This document shows, piece after piece, positions 8,137 through 18,182 of a stretch of 64,000 nucleotides of DNA. Both the position numbers and the translations under genes were made by a program. The stretch's first letter is position 1. Each line of letters opens with the position of its first letter. This DNA comes from Tannerella sp. (GTDB taxonomy: Bacteria; Bacteroidota; Bacteroidia; Bacteroidales; Tannerellaceae): NCBI GenBank assembly GCA_031285565.1, contig JAITVY010000035.1, positions 186,001 to 250,000 of the forward strand, in the 5' to 3' direction. The notes under the pieces are model-generated. The model was not told the DNA's origin. It did not search any database and saw only the letters and a program-made list of their open reading frames with translations.

Positions 8137-8466
8137 TTAAAAAGCCCCTTCAGGGGTTTGGGGTTTAGGAAGTTTTACAAGCAATGCCTCCAGTATCGGA
8201 TGATCTTTTATTTCATCAAAAACCCTGATTTTCATACCTGACCGTTCAAGTATTGTCTTTTCAACAGCACTGAAACCATCATAGTAAATCACTTTAACCC
8301 TTTTCCCCAGCAGCCAGAGACAAACATAGTTTATATCGGTAATTCTCATTAATTCCTCTCCGATTGCTTTAACCAATTCATTATCCACATCAAACAAAAA
8401 AATGTGCTTCACCCCGCTTTTCAATTTCGGGATACAAATATCATCTATAAAAATAGCAATCCTCAT
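8137..8466 (-). CDS. Small NifX/NifB-like alpha/beta protein
   Basis: About 109 aa from the ATG at 8466; an upstream ATG at 8487 adds seven residues (LLIFTT). The start MRIAIFIDD at 8466 is preferred since it begins the first beta strand. The pattern (strand MRIAIF, then HIFLFDVDNE, LLGKRVKVIYYDGFSAVEKTILERSGMKIRVFDEI) resembles the dinitrogenase iron-molybdenum cofactor (NifX/NifB C-terminal) fold, which binds metal clusters or small ligands. The similarity is modest. It follows ftsH by 51 bp on the same strand. Its last residues (PKPQTPEGAF) are encoded by the terminator repeat itself. Confidence 0.65.
   Translation of the reverse strand: MRIAIFIDDICIPKLKSGVKHIFLFDVDNELVKAIGEELMRITDINYVCLWLLGKRVKVIYYDGFSAVEKTILERSGMKIRVFDEIKDHPILEALLVKLPKPQTPEGAF
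8140..8160 (-). terminator. Intrinsic terminator overlapping the 3' end of a coding region
   Basis: On the minus strand the sequence is CCCC-TGAA-GGGG followed by CTTTTTAA. The T-run contains the stop codon of the NifX-like gene, so the hairpin lies inside the last seven codons. It also serves the convergent side towards the AraC gene. Confidence 0.65.
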
Positions 8467-8538
8467 GGTTGTAAATATTAACAACAAGTAAAGGGAATTC
8501 GGACAAGCCCCCCTTTACTTATTCGAATCAGACATTGA

Positions 8539-10389
8539 TCATTTCCCCTTATTCAGGATCTCCATAAATTCATCACCTGTTATCGTTTCTTTCTCAATTA
8601 AGAATGCTGCAGTCTCATGAATTTTATCAATATTTTCGTTTATGATACGACTGGCTTTTACATGCGCTTCTTTTATGATCTGGAGTACTTCGGCATCCAC
8701 ATCAGCAGCTGTATTACCGGAACAGGTTAATGACGTATCCCCGCCCAGATAAGCATTGTTCACCGTTTCCAGACCCATCATATCATACTTATCACTCATA
8801 CCAAACCGTGTTATCATAGCACGCGCAATTTTCGTAGCCTGTTCAATATCATTCGATGCACCCGTTGTCACAGTGTTACATATAATTTCCTCTGCTGCAC
8901 GACCACCTGTAAGCGTAGCAACACGATTAAACAAATCATCTTTACTCATCAGGTTCTGTTCGCCGGCATCAACCTGCATAGTGTAGCCTAAAGCGCCCGA
9001 AGTACGCGGCACAATCGTTATCTTATGCACCGGGGCAGAATTCGTTTGTTTGGCAGCAACCATTGCATGCCCGATTTCATGATATGCAATAATCTTTTTT
9101 TCTTTTTCAGAAATAACCTTCCCTTTTTTCTGCGCCCCTGCAAGAACCACTTCTACACATTCTTCCAAATCGGAAGTAGTTACTGAATTTCTACCCATAC
9201 GCACAGCCCTTAACGCTGCTTCATTTACAATATTAGCAAGCTCGGCTCCCGATGAACCGGCTGTGGCACGGGCTACGATATCCAGGTTTATATCATCATG
9301 TTTGATTTTCTGCATATGAACGTTTAAGATAGCTTTCCGCCCTTCCAGATCAGGCAATTCCATCTGTATACGACGGTCGAAACGTCCGGGACGAAGCAAT
9401 GCCTTATCCAAACTTTCAGGACGGTTAGTAGCAGCAAGGATAACAACGCCCTTACGTCCGTCAAATCCATCCATCTCCGTTAGTAATTGATTCAGTGTTT
9501 GTTCACGTTCATCGTTGCCACCTCCAAGCGCATTATCGCGTCTTTTACCGATTGCATCAATTTCGTCAATAAAGATGATACAAGGAGCTTTCTCACCTGC
9601 CTGCTTAAAGAGGTCACGGACTTTAGCTGCACCCATCCCGACAAACATTTGTACAAATTCAGATCCGGAAATTGAGAAAAAAGGGACTTTAGCCTCACCT
9701 GCCACAGCACGTGCGATCAACGTTTTACCTGTTCCCGGAGGACCAACCAGTAATGCCCCTTTCGGAAGGCTGGCTCCGATTTCCGTATATTTCGCCGGAT
9801 TATGCAGGAAATCTACAATCTCCGAAAGCATTTCTTTTGCTTCATCCTGTCCGGCAACATCGGCAAAAGTGGTCTTAACCTCCGATTCGGCATATATTTT
9901 AGCTCCGCTTTTACCAAACGACATCACATTATCTCCTCCCAAACGTCCTTGCATCATCTTTCCCATCTGCCGCCAGATAAGATAGAACAGTACACCCGGA
10001 AGCACCCACATAAGCAGGAAGTTCAATAATGGAGAATTCTCCCTCGGGATTGTCTTTGTAAAAATTATTTTACCTTTTTCGTTAGGACTTTCCGCATTCA
10101 GTAAACGATCCACTAATTCAGGATCATTAATTGAGCCAGTCTGATACGTTTTTTCCTTATCCTCGTCATCCAAAGCAGAAAAATAGATCCGGTTCTCATC
10201 GATCTTTACCTGTTTTATTTTTCCCTTTTCTACCATACTGATAAAAGTACCATAGTCCGTGTCCACAATCTGATTTTCCAATAACTTCGGAAATACCAGT
10301 CCATTCAGGAACATAACGATAAGCATCCCTACTAAAAAACCTATATAAGGATTATTTTTTTGCTGTTGATTTTGCTCTTCATTCTTCAT
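8539..10389 (-). CDS. ftsH: ATP-dependent zinc metalloprotease FtsH
   Basis: 616 aa. Two membrane segments (15-34 and 122-139) enclose a ~85-residue periplasmic domain; the AAA+ module has Walker A GPPGTGKT at 216-223, Walker [10 protein letters not shown] at 271-279 and the arginine-finger region RPGRFDRR at 333-340. The zinc protease motif is HEIGH at 437-441, with the third ligand in NDIEQAT (D514). It degrades misfolded or short-lived membrane and cytosolic proteins as a hexamer. [22 protein letters not shown] and the length differ from the longer HEAGH-type FtsH usual in Bacteroidetes, so this may be a second, transferred copy. Co-transcribed with the NifX-like gene. Confidence 0.95.
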   Translation of the reverse strand: MKNEEQNQQQKNNPYIGFLVGMLIVMFLNGLVFPKLLENQIVDTDYGTFISMVEKGKIKQVKIDENRIYFSALDDEDKEKTYQTGSINDPELVDRLLNAESPNEKGKIIFTKTIPRENSPLLNFLLMWVLPGVLFYLIWRQMGKMMQGRLGGDNVMSFGKSGAKIYAESEVKTTFADVAGQDEAKEMLSEIVDFLHNPAKYTEIGASLPKGALLVGPPGTGKTLIARAVAGEAKVPFFSISGSEFVQMFVGMGAAKVRDLFKQAGEKAPCIIFIDEIDAIGKRRDNALGGGNDEREQTLNQLLTEMDGFDGRKGVVILAATNRPESLDKALLRPGRFDRRIQMELPDLEGRKAILNVHMQKIKHDDINLDIVARATAGSSGAELANIVNEAALRAVRMGRNSVTTSDLEECVEVVLAGAQKKGKVISEKEKKIIAYHEIGHAMVAAKQTNSAPVHKITIVPRTSGALGYTMQVDAGEQNLMSKDDLFNRVATLTGGRAAEEIICNTVTTGASNDIEQATKIARAMITRFGMSDKYDMMGLETVNNAYLGGDTSLTCSGNTAADVDAEVLQIIKEAHVKASRIINENIDKIHETAAFLIEKETITGDEFMEILNKGK

Positions 10390-10527
10390 AGCTCAATTCG
10401 GATTAATTATTTATAATGCAAATATCGGCTTGCTATGCGGGTATGTGATGACTACTTAGGAACCGAAAATGTCCTGAATTTCTTTTTTGCATGAAAAAAT
10501 AATCAGTAGCCAAAACAACCGACAGCA

Positions 10528-10720
10528 TCCAAAATCACACTTCTTCCGACCTTGGGTGGTGAGCCGACAGAGCCGTGAAGAAATGCGTTAAGAAAAATCC
10601 GCTGTTTGAGCTTCTAAAAGGAGCGAGTTTGGATTTTTTAGCCTTTCAAGCGAGCGCTGTCGAGTGAAGCACACACAGTCTTGTTTTTTGCTACTTTGCA
10701 ACAAGGCAAAGTAGAGATAA
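10528..10720. repeat. Dispersed intergenic repeat, copy 1
   Basis: This occupies most of the 416-bp gap between ftsH and the barrel gene. Shared landmarks with the copy at 29202-29422 are, in order: ATCCAAAA, GACCT..GTGGTGAGCC, a GAGC(G/A)AGTT phrase, GAGTGAAGCACAC, GTCTTG and an inverted-repeat end (CTACTTTGC...GGCAAAGTAG). It has no open reading frame of note and no transposase. The first part also matches the incomplete copy at the window end. Confidence 0.75.
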
Positions 10721-10805
10721 GATATATTACACCATTAGTAACAACATGAAATATTACATTAGAACTAAAAACGAAGAACTGTAGTTTTTCAAATAACCTG
10801 AAGCA

Positions 10806-11669
10806 CTAAAACAAACTAAACGCGATCCTTGCTTTTACCCCAAAAGAAATGGTATTCATCCTTCCAACATAGCCCTCTGTGCCATTCTCTACGGTATAAT
10901 GTGATTGGATAATGCTGTTTACCGTAAATTCAGCCGGATTAGAAGCATTATCTCCAAGCAGGGTTTGCGGGCTATTCTTTATTTTGCGAATATCACTTAA
11001 CCCATAGTCGAAATACATGCCGGTGTATAATTGCAGGTTTTCACGTAACTGCCATTTATAACCGGCTTCAACAGATAATTGGAAATTGGTATTCCATTTT
11101 ATACTTTCATCCGCTTTCAGATCATCATAGGTTCCGAAACCATGTTCAGGCATATTCTCAAAAATATCTTTGGTAAAAGGGTATTTCCCTCTGGTCACGT
11201 AATCTCCGGCAGATTTATATTTCCCACCTACAGGTATCCCGATTTTTGCTCCCAGCGCAGCATAAAACTTATTCGTTCCATTTCCCTGGTATTGGAACAT
11301 CAATGGAATATTCAGGTAATACGCCCGTTGATTCTCCTCAAAATTATAGACATCTACCAATTTCGTAAAAGTATCATTCTCATCATCGATTGCTGCGTAC
11401 GCATCGGAAGCATTATCTATCCGAGCTTTTCCGTTATAGACTGCAAATTCAGCTCCAGTCATAACTCCCCAGTTAGGATGGAAAAAAAAGGTATAACCCA
11501 TACCAGCGAGACCTCCGTATCCGGGCTTATGCTCTCCTATGCTTAATGAATATTGGATGGATGACAACCCACCACCTCCCCAGAAAGATAGCTCATGCCG
11601 GGTTGCCTGTTGGCTTTTGCCGGTCTGAATGACTGCCAGTAGTAAAATGATCCATATTATCTTTTTCAT
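10806..11669 (-). CDS. Outer-membrane beta-barrel protein (PorT-like)
   Basis: 287 aa with an SPI signal (IIWIILLLAVIQTGKSQQ). The body has alternating amphipathic strands, e.g. GMGYTFFFHPNWGVMTGAEFAVY, YLNIPLMFQYQG, KFYAALGAKIGIPVGGKY and VEAGYKWQLRENLQLYTGMYFDYGL, typical of OMP_b-brl/PorT-like barrels, and ends with an aromatic (AFSLF) as outer-membrane proteins do. It begins 9 bp after the giant T9SS protein gene on the same strand, so the two are almost certainly co-expressed; it may be a surface partner or anchor. Function otherwise unknown. Confidence 0.8.
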   Translation of the reverse strand: MKKIIWIILLLAVIQTGKSQQATRHELSFWGGGGLSSIQYSLSIGEHKPGYGGLAGMGYTFFFHPNWGVMTGAEFAVYNGKARIDNASDAYAAIDDENDTFTKLVDVYNFEENQRAYYLNIPLMFQYQGNGTNKFYAALGAKIGIPVGGKYKSAGDYVTRGKYPFTKDIFENMPEHGFGTYDDLKADESIKWNTNFQLSVEAGYKWQLRENLQLYTGMYFDYGLSDIRKIKNSPQTLLGDNASNPAEFTVNSIIQSHYTVENGTEGYVGRMNTISFGVKARIAFSLF

Positions 11670-11678
11670 ATTTCTACT

Positions 11679-14600
11679 TTACTCTTTTACGATAATCTTA
11701 AATTCTTTATGATATCCGGAACTTGAGTTCGCCCGAAGCAGGTAAACGCCGGAAGCCCCGGGCATATCCAATGTCGTTTGCTTTCCGGATATTATCTTCC
11801 TGAATACAACCTGTCCCATGCTGTTTGAAAGGATGTATTCGATCTCCGGATTCTCATTATCATCCAAATCTGCAGCTATCTGTATCTGCTGTCCAGCCTG
11901 GATAGGATTCGGGTAAACCTGGATAGATAAGCTATTTTTAGAGACAAGAGCCTGTGCACATGTAAAATATGTCTCACCAGTAACAGTAGTTGCTGATACG
12001 GCATACAGGGCAGAATAATCTATATTATCCGGTGCCACATGCAAGTATGATTTTGTTTCACCTTGTAATAAGACTCCGTCTTTGTACCATTGAAAGCTTT
12101 GGAACTGATACCCCCCGTTTTCTTCAGGCAGGCAATTAACAGCCAACACATTGTTCCATTTCTGAACAATAATATCCGGGATGCCGACCGATACGTGAAC
12201 CGTATCACTGTAAGCCGTATTACAATCATTGGATACAGAAACATAGTAATTACCGCTATCGCTTATTTTACTTTGGGCAACGGCATATTCCGGTTCTACA
12301 GCTCCCTGAATCGGGAAGCCATTATGATACCATTGATAGTTCATCACAGCCTCAGAAGCCTTTACTTTCAATAATAAAGATTCTCCCAGGCAAATACCTT
12401 GATAAGAAACCGGTTGATCTGTAATGTAAGCTCCCGGTTCAAGGGTAACGGTTTTATCCGTTCTTGTACCCGGACATCCTCCGGTATTGGTGTAATTTAC
12501 AGATACGTTCCCCTGACCTGCTGTTGAAGTCCACAAAATAGTAATGCTATTGTCAGAAACACTTCCTCCTGATATAATATTGCCTCCGGTAACCTGCCAG
12601 TCGTAATTGCTCATTCCTGCTTCAGTAGTATAAGTAAATGAAACTCCCGAACATGCAGCAAAATCACCGGTAATAGTTGGTTGCTGAACCGGATTAACCG
12701 TAATCCGGAATGGTACCGGTTCACCGTGGCAGAGAAAGTTGTTTGTCAACAGGTTGAAGACAGGGACAACATAAATCGTATTGGTTACAGGAGCAGTTGT
12801 GTTATTTATAGCGGTAAACGGAGCAATACGTGCAGTGTCACTTCCATCGGGGAGTCCTATAGAAGCACCACCAGTCCATATATAATAGTTAGCAATACCT
12901 TTGAATACCACCTCCTGTGTCTGGTTATCGTTACAAACAACCTGGTCTGCCGGTTTCTCTACAACAGGTTCATATATCCTTACTGTTTTTTTAGTCGTAT
13001 CATTTGCTAGTGTACCGACTAAAATCAGTTCAACCACATAAGTACCTCTTTCGGCATAGTGATGACGTGGATTTTCTAACGTACTTGTTTGTCCGTCACC
13101 AAAATCCCATTGATAGCCTACTAATTGGTTGGGAGAAGTAATAACAGAGGTATTTGTAAATTGGAAATCATTTTGCGTAAAACATTGGAGTGAATTATTA
13201 ATCGTAAAATCTGCTATTGTAACGGAATCTGTCCTGGTTATTACCACTGTTTTCATGGTATCGGATGAACAACCATAACTGCTGCGTATCCGCAACAAAA
13301 CTTCATAAACACCTTTATCTTTATAAGTATGTGCCGGATTTTGAGCGGAACTAAAGTTCCCATCCCCAAAATCCCACTCCCATGAAATAATAGTACCTGA
13401 AGCAATAGTCGATTCATCAGTAAACTGATAGTTAAACGGATTATTATCAATTACATTAAAAGAAAAATCAGCTCTCGGAGCGGGAATGACAGCAACAGTA
13501 ACCGAATCCCTGTTTAAGTTGGTACATCCATTACTATCGCTTGTACTCACTATAGTATAGGTTGTTGTCTCACTTGGCTTTACAGTTAAGTAATAAGAAT
13601 TTGTTGTAATCCCTCCTATTGAAATGTCGTTATTCCCATCATTGTATGTGAAATTCCATGGAGTGTCGCCGGTGTATGAAATTTCAAGCGTTACACTCTC
13701 CCCTTCACATGTATTATATCCGGGAGAGGCAGACAGGAATGTTGCTTCTGGGAACTCTGTAACAGACACCTGGAATGTATCAGGGGTAACTTCGCAACCA
13801 TCTTTTGTTATATATGAAAGTGTTATTGTTTTTTCACCTGGAGTTGCCCATTGAATAGTGACTGCTATTGAGTCATTATGGTCTATAACAGCTCCTCCGT
13901 CAACATTCCATACAAAATCTCTATCACCTTCCTGTACAGTCAAGTCTTCAAAAGTAACCGGAGTATCTCTGCAGGTTGTTTGATTACCTGTGATTGTTGC
14001 CAAACGCTGAACCGGATTGTTAATAATCAGCTTACTGGTATCTGTAGCTTCACAACTGTTTTCATCCCGGATTGTAAGGTAGTAAGTACCATCCGGAATC
14101 GGATTTTCAGGTTTTATGGTTAAGACATTGTTAGTGATACCTGTTACATCATAAAAATTGAGTCCCCCATCCAAACTATACTGGTAAGGAGCTTTACCAC
14201 CCACTTCGGTTGCCGTAATAACAATACTGTCTCCCGGACAAGTACTATTAGTTACAGATGTATTTTTTACTGTAAATGCCATGTCTGTATTATCGGCTCC
14301 GGCAGTATTCTTACAGGGAGTCCGTGGATCATCATCGATATCCGAAATAACTTCCGGCAGATAGGACGCAAGTAATGTACCGTCTGTCAACGATGCATCG
14401 GTCAGATGCAAATCGGCAGGAGATACAAAAACCGGATTCGCCGATACCGATTGGTCATTTGTTGCTGTGTTCCATGCCAGCAGGTCATTATAAGTTATCC
14501 CTCCTAATGTACCGATGGGAATGCCTGCACTTGTTGTATATTTATTATCGGAAAAGACCGGAACACCTGCACTTATACTACTACCTGTATAAAGTTGGGC

Positions 14601-17600
14601 AGTTCCTGTAAGATCCGTATTTACCAGGATATTATTTTTAATCTGGAAATCATTGGCAGCTGTAATACCATAACCGATATTGGTTGTTTGGGTTCCGGCA
14701 GAGCCGGCTCCGTTCAAGACAATCGTATTCTGGAATATTTTCTGTTTTAATAAAGAAGGATCTGCATACAGACCATACCCTGACTTTGCTTTGATATCGC
14801 GTATCATATTATTGGCGATCAGCATGTAACCCGTATTGTTTCCCGAAGTCCAATGAGTCCGGATACCAAAAGCATTGTAACCGGGACTTATTACATTACT
14901 AATCTTATTTCCCCAAACTGTCCCTGCTCCGTCAGCCCAAATCCCGATAGAATAATAATTGGTGGTCAATCCACTGCTCTCTACCTGGTCAATTGAATTG
15001 GCGTTTACATTGTAGCGGGCATTTATACTGCGGGTATTGGCATATATCCCGGCTACCTGCTTGCTTCCTTTTATGTTATTAATATTACAAGAGTCAACCA
15101 GGGCATTTCCAGCGCCATACGTATGAACAAACATCCCCTGGGTATGTGATCCGTAAGCATTTGTTATGTTTGTAATTATATCATTGCTACAAGAAACGTT
15201 TCCGGCGAAATTTACATGGATACCTCTTGCCGTTATATTTTCAGCATTACCGGTCAGATAATTGTTGGCAATTCCTACGATTATGTTTGAATCTACGGAT
15301 AAAACACCTGTCGCATTTTCCGCTAAAACTGCAATTCCGGCAAGATGGGCTTCTCCTGCTGCATATGTTATATTATTGATATTATTTCCTGTAATCCGCA
15401 GATCCATATTGGACGCCGAAGTACTCACCTGATTAAAAATCCCATATTTGCCTATGGTACGAAAAACATTAGAGATATAGTTCCCTTTGAACACATCAAG
15501 CATATAGATACCAAAAGCCGCATTTGTAAAGTAACAACCGCTAACTTCATTCACTGATTGGCTGGAAGAAATGCTGATTCCCATGCTGTTGCCAGTTATG
15601 GAATTAGTCCTGAAAGTAGCATTTCTGATTACTATGTTTTTCCCGTTGTTCGGAGAAGATGGCTGGATTCTCAAAGCCGCCATATTCCCCGTATTGATAT
15701 TGTCGAAAATTAACAAGGTGCTGTTAATACCCCCATCAATCAATGCAGTATCAGCAGCAACCCCTCCATCAATTGTAATATTGTTGGCAGCAGTAAATTG
15801 TATCAATGAGCCGCTAATATTTCCGGAAACTCTATGCTGGGAATTGTCGGAGGTGATGGTAAGCGTCCAGGTATCGGAACCGGGAGCAGTCCCTTTGAAT
15901 TCAACGGTAGCAGCTTCGGTCAGGTCACTTATAATCTTAAATGTTGTATGACCGGATAATCCACAATTGTTATATATATCTGCGGCCTGTTTGAGGCTAT
16001 TAAAATTGGCTGATGACTGCGAACCGATAGTATAAACACCATTAAGTACGGTGCTGATATTCGGATCATTGTCGGCTCCGGCAGCGTTACTGCATTGAGC
16101 CCTGATCTCTCCGTCAAAGTCGGTGGTTACACTCGTGATAAACGGTACCATAACATCTAATGGAAAATCCGCAAGGTGCAGATCGGTAGCTCCGGCAAAA
16201 GCCGGAGTAAATAATTTCGAATTATCTTTTGAATAAGTTGTCCAGGCAGATATGGTAGGATAAACATTGCCGGTCTGGGCTGTAACATTGGTCACTTTCA
16301 TACCAATGTTCCCATTGACCACATTATAACGGTTATCAAACTGAAGGGTACTTTGTAATGCACCTAACGGTTGCAGTTTGATTACGAAATTTTGTGCCGA
16401 CCCGTTGGATACTTCATTCGAAAACAGATTATTCCGGAGCTGGATCGTGTTCAACGTTCCTGTCGTAACGGTGCGGCTACCTATATTTATTGCCGTAGCT
16501 TCATGATTATCATTTAGTTTGCTTGTAAGCCGTACGGTATTATGAAATATCCCGATATTAGCCGGACCCACTACATGAATTCCTATTCCCACTACTCCAG
16601 CCACATCACTTACCATACAATTGGAAATATTTCCGAGAGATTTTGATTCCGAATAGATTCCGACAGCCGATCCAGTCGAAGACTTGATATTCGTCACCGT
16701 GCAGGCATCCGGATTTACGGCAGAGCTTATGAATATTCCTACGGCATTGTATCCATCGACCCGGGTTCCACTTGATGTGATGTCCGAAGCATAACAGTTC
16801 TTAACGAGAGCCGGGGATGCTGTATTCACATTGTTTACGTAGATTCCTATAGACTGCATTCCAGCGCTCAACATACTGACTGTATCATTCAGGACTTCCA
16901 ATTTAGCTGTATTACGAGATAAGATATTTATACCGGCAAGTCCGAGAGTTGCCGATGTTCCATTGTTGGTCAACCCACTGACAAGATTCCTGTTTACTTT
17001 TATAGTTGCAGTACCATCGATACTAATGCCATCGATAGTAGTTCCTGCTGTGCTTTGATTGAGCATATTGCTGACTTTATTTCCGGAAATAGTCCATATA
17101 CCAGTACCCGCAGTGTTATAAACACGAATGCCGTACATTCTGACATTTGTAGCAGTAGCGGATATATCTTTAACTACATTGCCTGTAATCGTGACATTAG
17201 CCGGATTGAGGGGAGTAACGAAAATACCGTATTGAGTAGTATTTGCAATAACATTGTTTAATATCTGTATATTATTACCTGTGGTGCTGTTGATTCCCAG
17301 ATTACCATCGTGGATATAGCAACCTTCTGCATGCAGGAAGTTCACTAAATAATTAAGAACCGTTCCCCCCGCTATCGCACGCTGAACTAATGCAAAATCC
17401 GTATTGAGCAAATGGACTTCAGTACCATGGCTTGCACCTTCAAGACCGGCTTCCAATGTACGGATACTTGCACTGGCGGTAGCGTATGTATTGGTAAAAG
17501 CCAGTAGCGATGCTGCCGGGTTTGCTTCAGTAGCAGGAACAATACCATCGAAAGTTATATTGTTAGCTCCGGATAGTTTTACCAACGACCCGTTGATTGC

Positions 17601-17927
17601 TCCGCTGACACTCCGGCGTACTGTATTGTCGGTGGTTATGGTAAGCTTATATAGCGTACTGTTCGGCGCTGAGCCTTTGAACTCCACAGTAGTGGTCTCG
17701 ACAAGATCACTACTAATTATTAAAGTTGAGTTTCCGGTAAGTCCAAAGTTATTGTATGTATCTGCTGCTTCTTTCAGGGAAAGAAAATCCCCTGTCCCGT
17801 CCGGATTAATGGTATAAGATCCGTTCAAGGGCTCCGAAACTACTGCCTGGATAGTTGCGCCATTTGGTAAAAATGGTGATAAAATAAAAAGAATCAATGC
17901 AGTAAAGAACATTCCATATATTTTCAT
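11679..17927 (-). CDS. Giant secreted beta-helix/PKD protein with T9SS sorting signal
   Basis: The frame is open to 18011, but the ATG at 17927 begins a proper signal peptide (MKIYGMFFTALILFILSPF), giving about 2082 aa. N-terminal half: two ~600-residue units, each opening with a (G)xYTI..F.SLK(E/Q)AAD.YNN phrase and filled with right-handed parallel beta-helix turns (NNITFDG, ISGNKVSNM). Then come an SprB-like segment (APYQYSLDGG), PKD domains (YQWDFGDGQTSTLENPRH, WEWDFGDGNFSSAQNPAH), Ig-like domains (YQWYHNG..SDSGNYYVSVSN), and a type A T9SS C-terminal domain (VYPNPIQAGQQIQI...GVYLLRANSSSG). Probably exported by T9SS and held on the cell surface; likely an adhesin or glycan-binding protein. 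Confidence 0.9.
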   Translation of the reverse strand: MKIYGMFFTALILFILSPFLPNGATIQAVVSEPLNGSYTINPDGTGDFLSLKEAADTYNNFGLTGNSTLIISSDLVETTTVEFKGSAPNSTLYKLTITTDNTVRRSVSGAINGSLVKLSGANNITFDGIVPATEANPAASLLAFTNTYATASASIRTLEAGLEGASHGTEVHLLNTDFALVQRAIAGGTVLNYLVNFLHAEGCYIHDGNLGINSTTGNNIQILNNVIANTTQYGIFVTPLNPANVTITGNVVKDISATATNVRMYGIRVYNTAGTGIWTISGNKVSNMLNQSTAGTTIDGISIDGTATIKVNRNLVSGLTNNGTSATLGLAGINILSRNTAKLEVLNDTVSMLSAGMQSIGIYVNNVNTASPALVKNCYASDITSSGTRVDGYNAVGIFISSAVNPDACTVTNIKSSTGSAVGIYSESKSLGNISNCMVSDVAGVVGIGIHVVGPANIGIFHNTVRLTSKLNDNHEATAINIGSRTVTTGTLNTIQLRNNLFSNEVSNGSAQNFVIKLQPLGALQSTLQFDNRYNVVNGNIGMKVTNVTAQTGNVYPTISAWTTYSKDNSKLFTPAFAGATDLHLADFPLDVMVPFITSVTTDFDGEIRAQCSNAAGADNDPNISTVLNGVYTIGSQSSANFNSLKQAADIYNNCGLSGHTTFKIISDLTEAATVEFKGTAPGSDTWTLTITSDNSQHRVSGNISGSLIQFTAANNITIDGGVAADTALIDGGINSTLLIFDNINTGNMAALRIQPSSPNNGKNIVIRNATFRTNSITGNSMGISISSSQSVNEVSGCYFTNAAFGIYMLDVFKGNYISNVFRTIGKYGIFNQVSTSASNMDLRITGNNINNITYAAGEAHLAGIAVLAENATGVLSVDSNIIVGIANNYLTGNAENITARGIHVNFAGNVSCSNDIITNITNAYGSHTQGMFVHTYGAGNALVDSCNINNIKGSKQVAGIYANTRSINARYNVNANSIDQVESSGLTTNYYSIGIWADGAGTVWGNKISNVISPGYNAFGIRTHWTSGNNTGYMLIANNMIRDIKAKSGYGLYADPSLLKQKIFQNTIVLNGAGSAGTQTTNIGYGITAANDFQIKNNILVNTDLTGTAQLYTGSSISAGVPVFSDNKYTTSAGIPIGTLGGITYNDLLAWNTATNDQSVSANPVFVSPADLHLTDASLTDGTLLASYLPEVISDIDDDPRTPCKNTAGADNTDMAFTVKNTSVTNSTCPGDSIVITATEVGGKAPYQYSLDGGLNFYDVTGITNNVLTIKPENPIPDGTYYLTIRDENSCEATDTSKLIINNPVQRLATITGNQTTCRDTPVTFEDLTVQEGDRDFVWNVDGGAVIDHNDSIAVTIQWATPGEKTITLSYITKDGCEVTPDTFQVSVTEFPEATFLSASPGYNTCEGESVTLEISYTGDTPWNFTYNDGNNDISIGGITTNSYYLTVKPSETTTYTIVSTSDSNGCTNLNRDSVTVAVIPAPRADFSFNVIDNNPFNYQFTDESTIASGTIISWEWDFGDGNFSSAQNPAHTYKDKGVYEVLLRIRSSYGCSSDTMKTVVITRTDSVTIADFTINNSLQCFTQNDFQFTNTSVITSPNQLVGYQWDFGDGQTSTLENPRHHYAERGTYVVELILVGTLANDTTKKTVRIYEPVVEKPADQVVCNDNQTQEVVFKGIANYYIWTGGASIGLPDGSDTARIAPFTAINNTTAPVTNTIYVVPVFNLLTNNFLCHGEPVPFRITVNPVQQPTITGDFAACSGVSFTYTTEAGMSNYDWQVTGGNIISGGSVSDNSITILWTSTAGQGNVSVNYTNTGGCPGTRTDKTVTLEPGAYITDQPVSYQGICLGESLLLKVKASEAVMNYQWYHNGFPIQGAVEPEYAVAQSKISDSGNYYVSVSNDCNTAYSDTVHVSVGIPDIIVQKWNNVLAVNCLPEENGGYQFQSFQWYKDGVLLQGETKSYLHVAPDNIDYSALYAVSATTVTGETYFTCAQALVSKNSLSIQVYPNPIQAGQQIQIAADLDDNENPEIEYILSNSMGQVVFRKIISGKQTTLDMPGASGVYLLRANSSSGYHKEFKIIVKE

Positions 17928-18182
17928 TTGCCTTAAACCTAAATTGCTATGCCCATTTTTACTTATTAGACATAATTTTATATTTTTATATCTGCTTGTC
18001 ATAAAAAACAACCAACAATCATCAAATGTTTAAAACTTACATATACAAAGTCTTCACTTTTTCTCCTAATAACCAGGGATAAGCATAGTTTATAGATACC
18101 CTGATTTTCTTTTTTACATGAAAAAGTCAACAAACAAATAACAAATCCGGTTCTATATAAGAGAAGTTATCATTCACTCATT

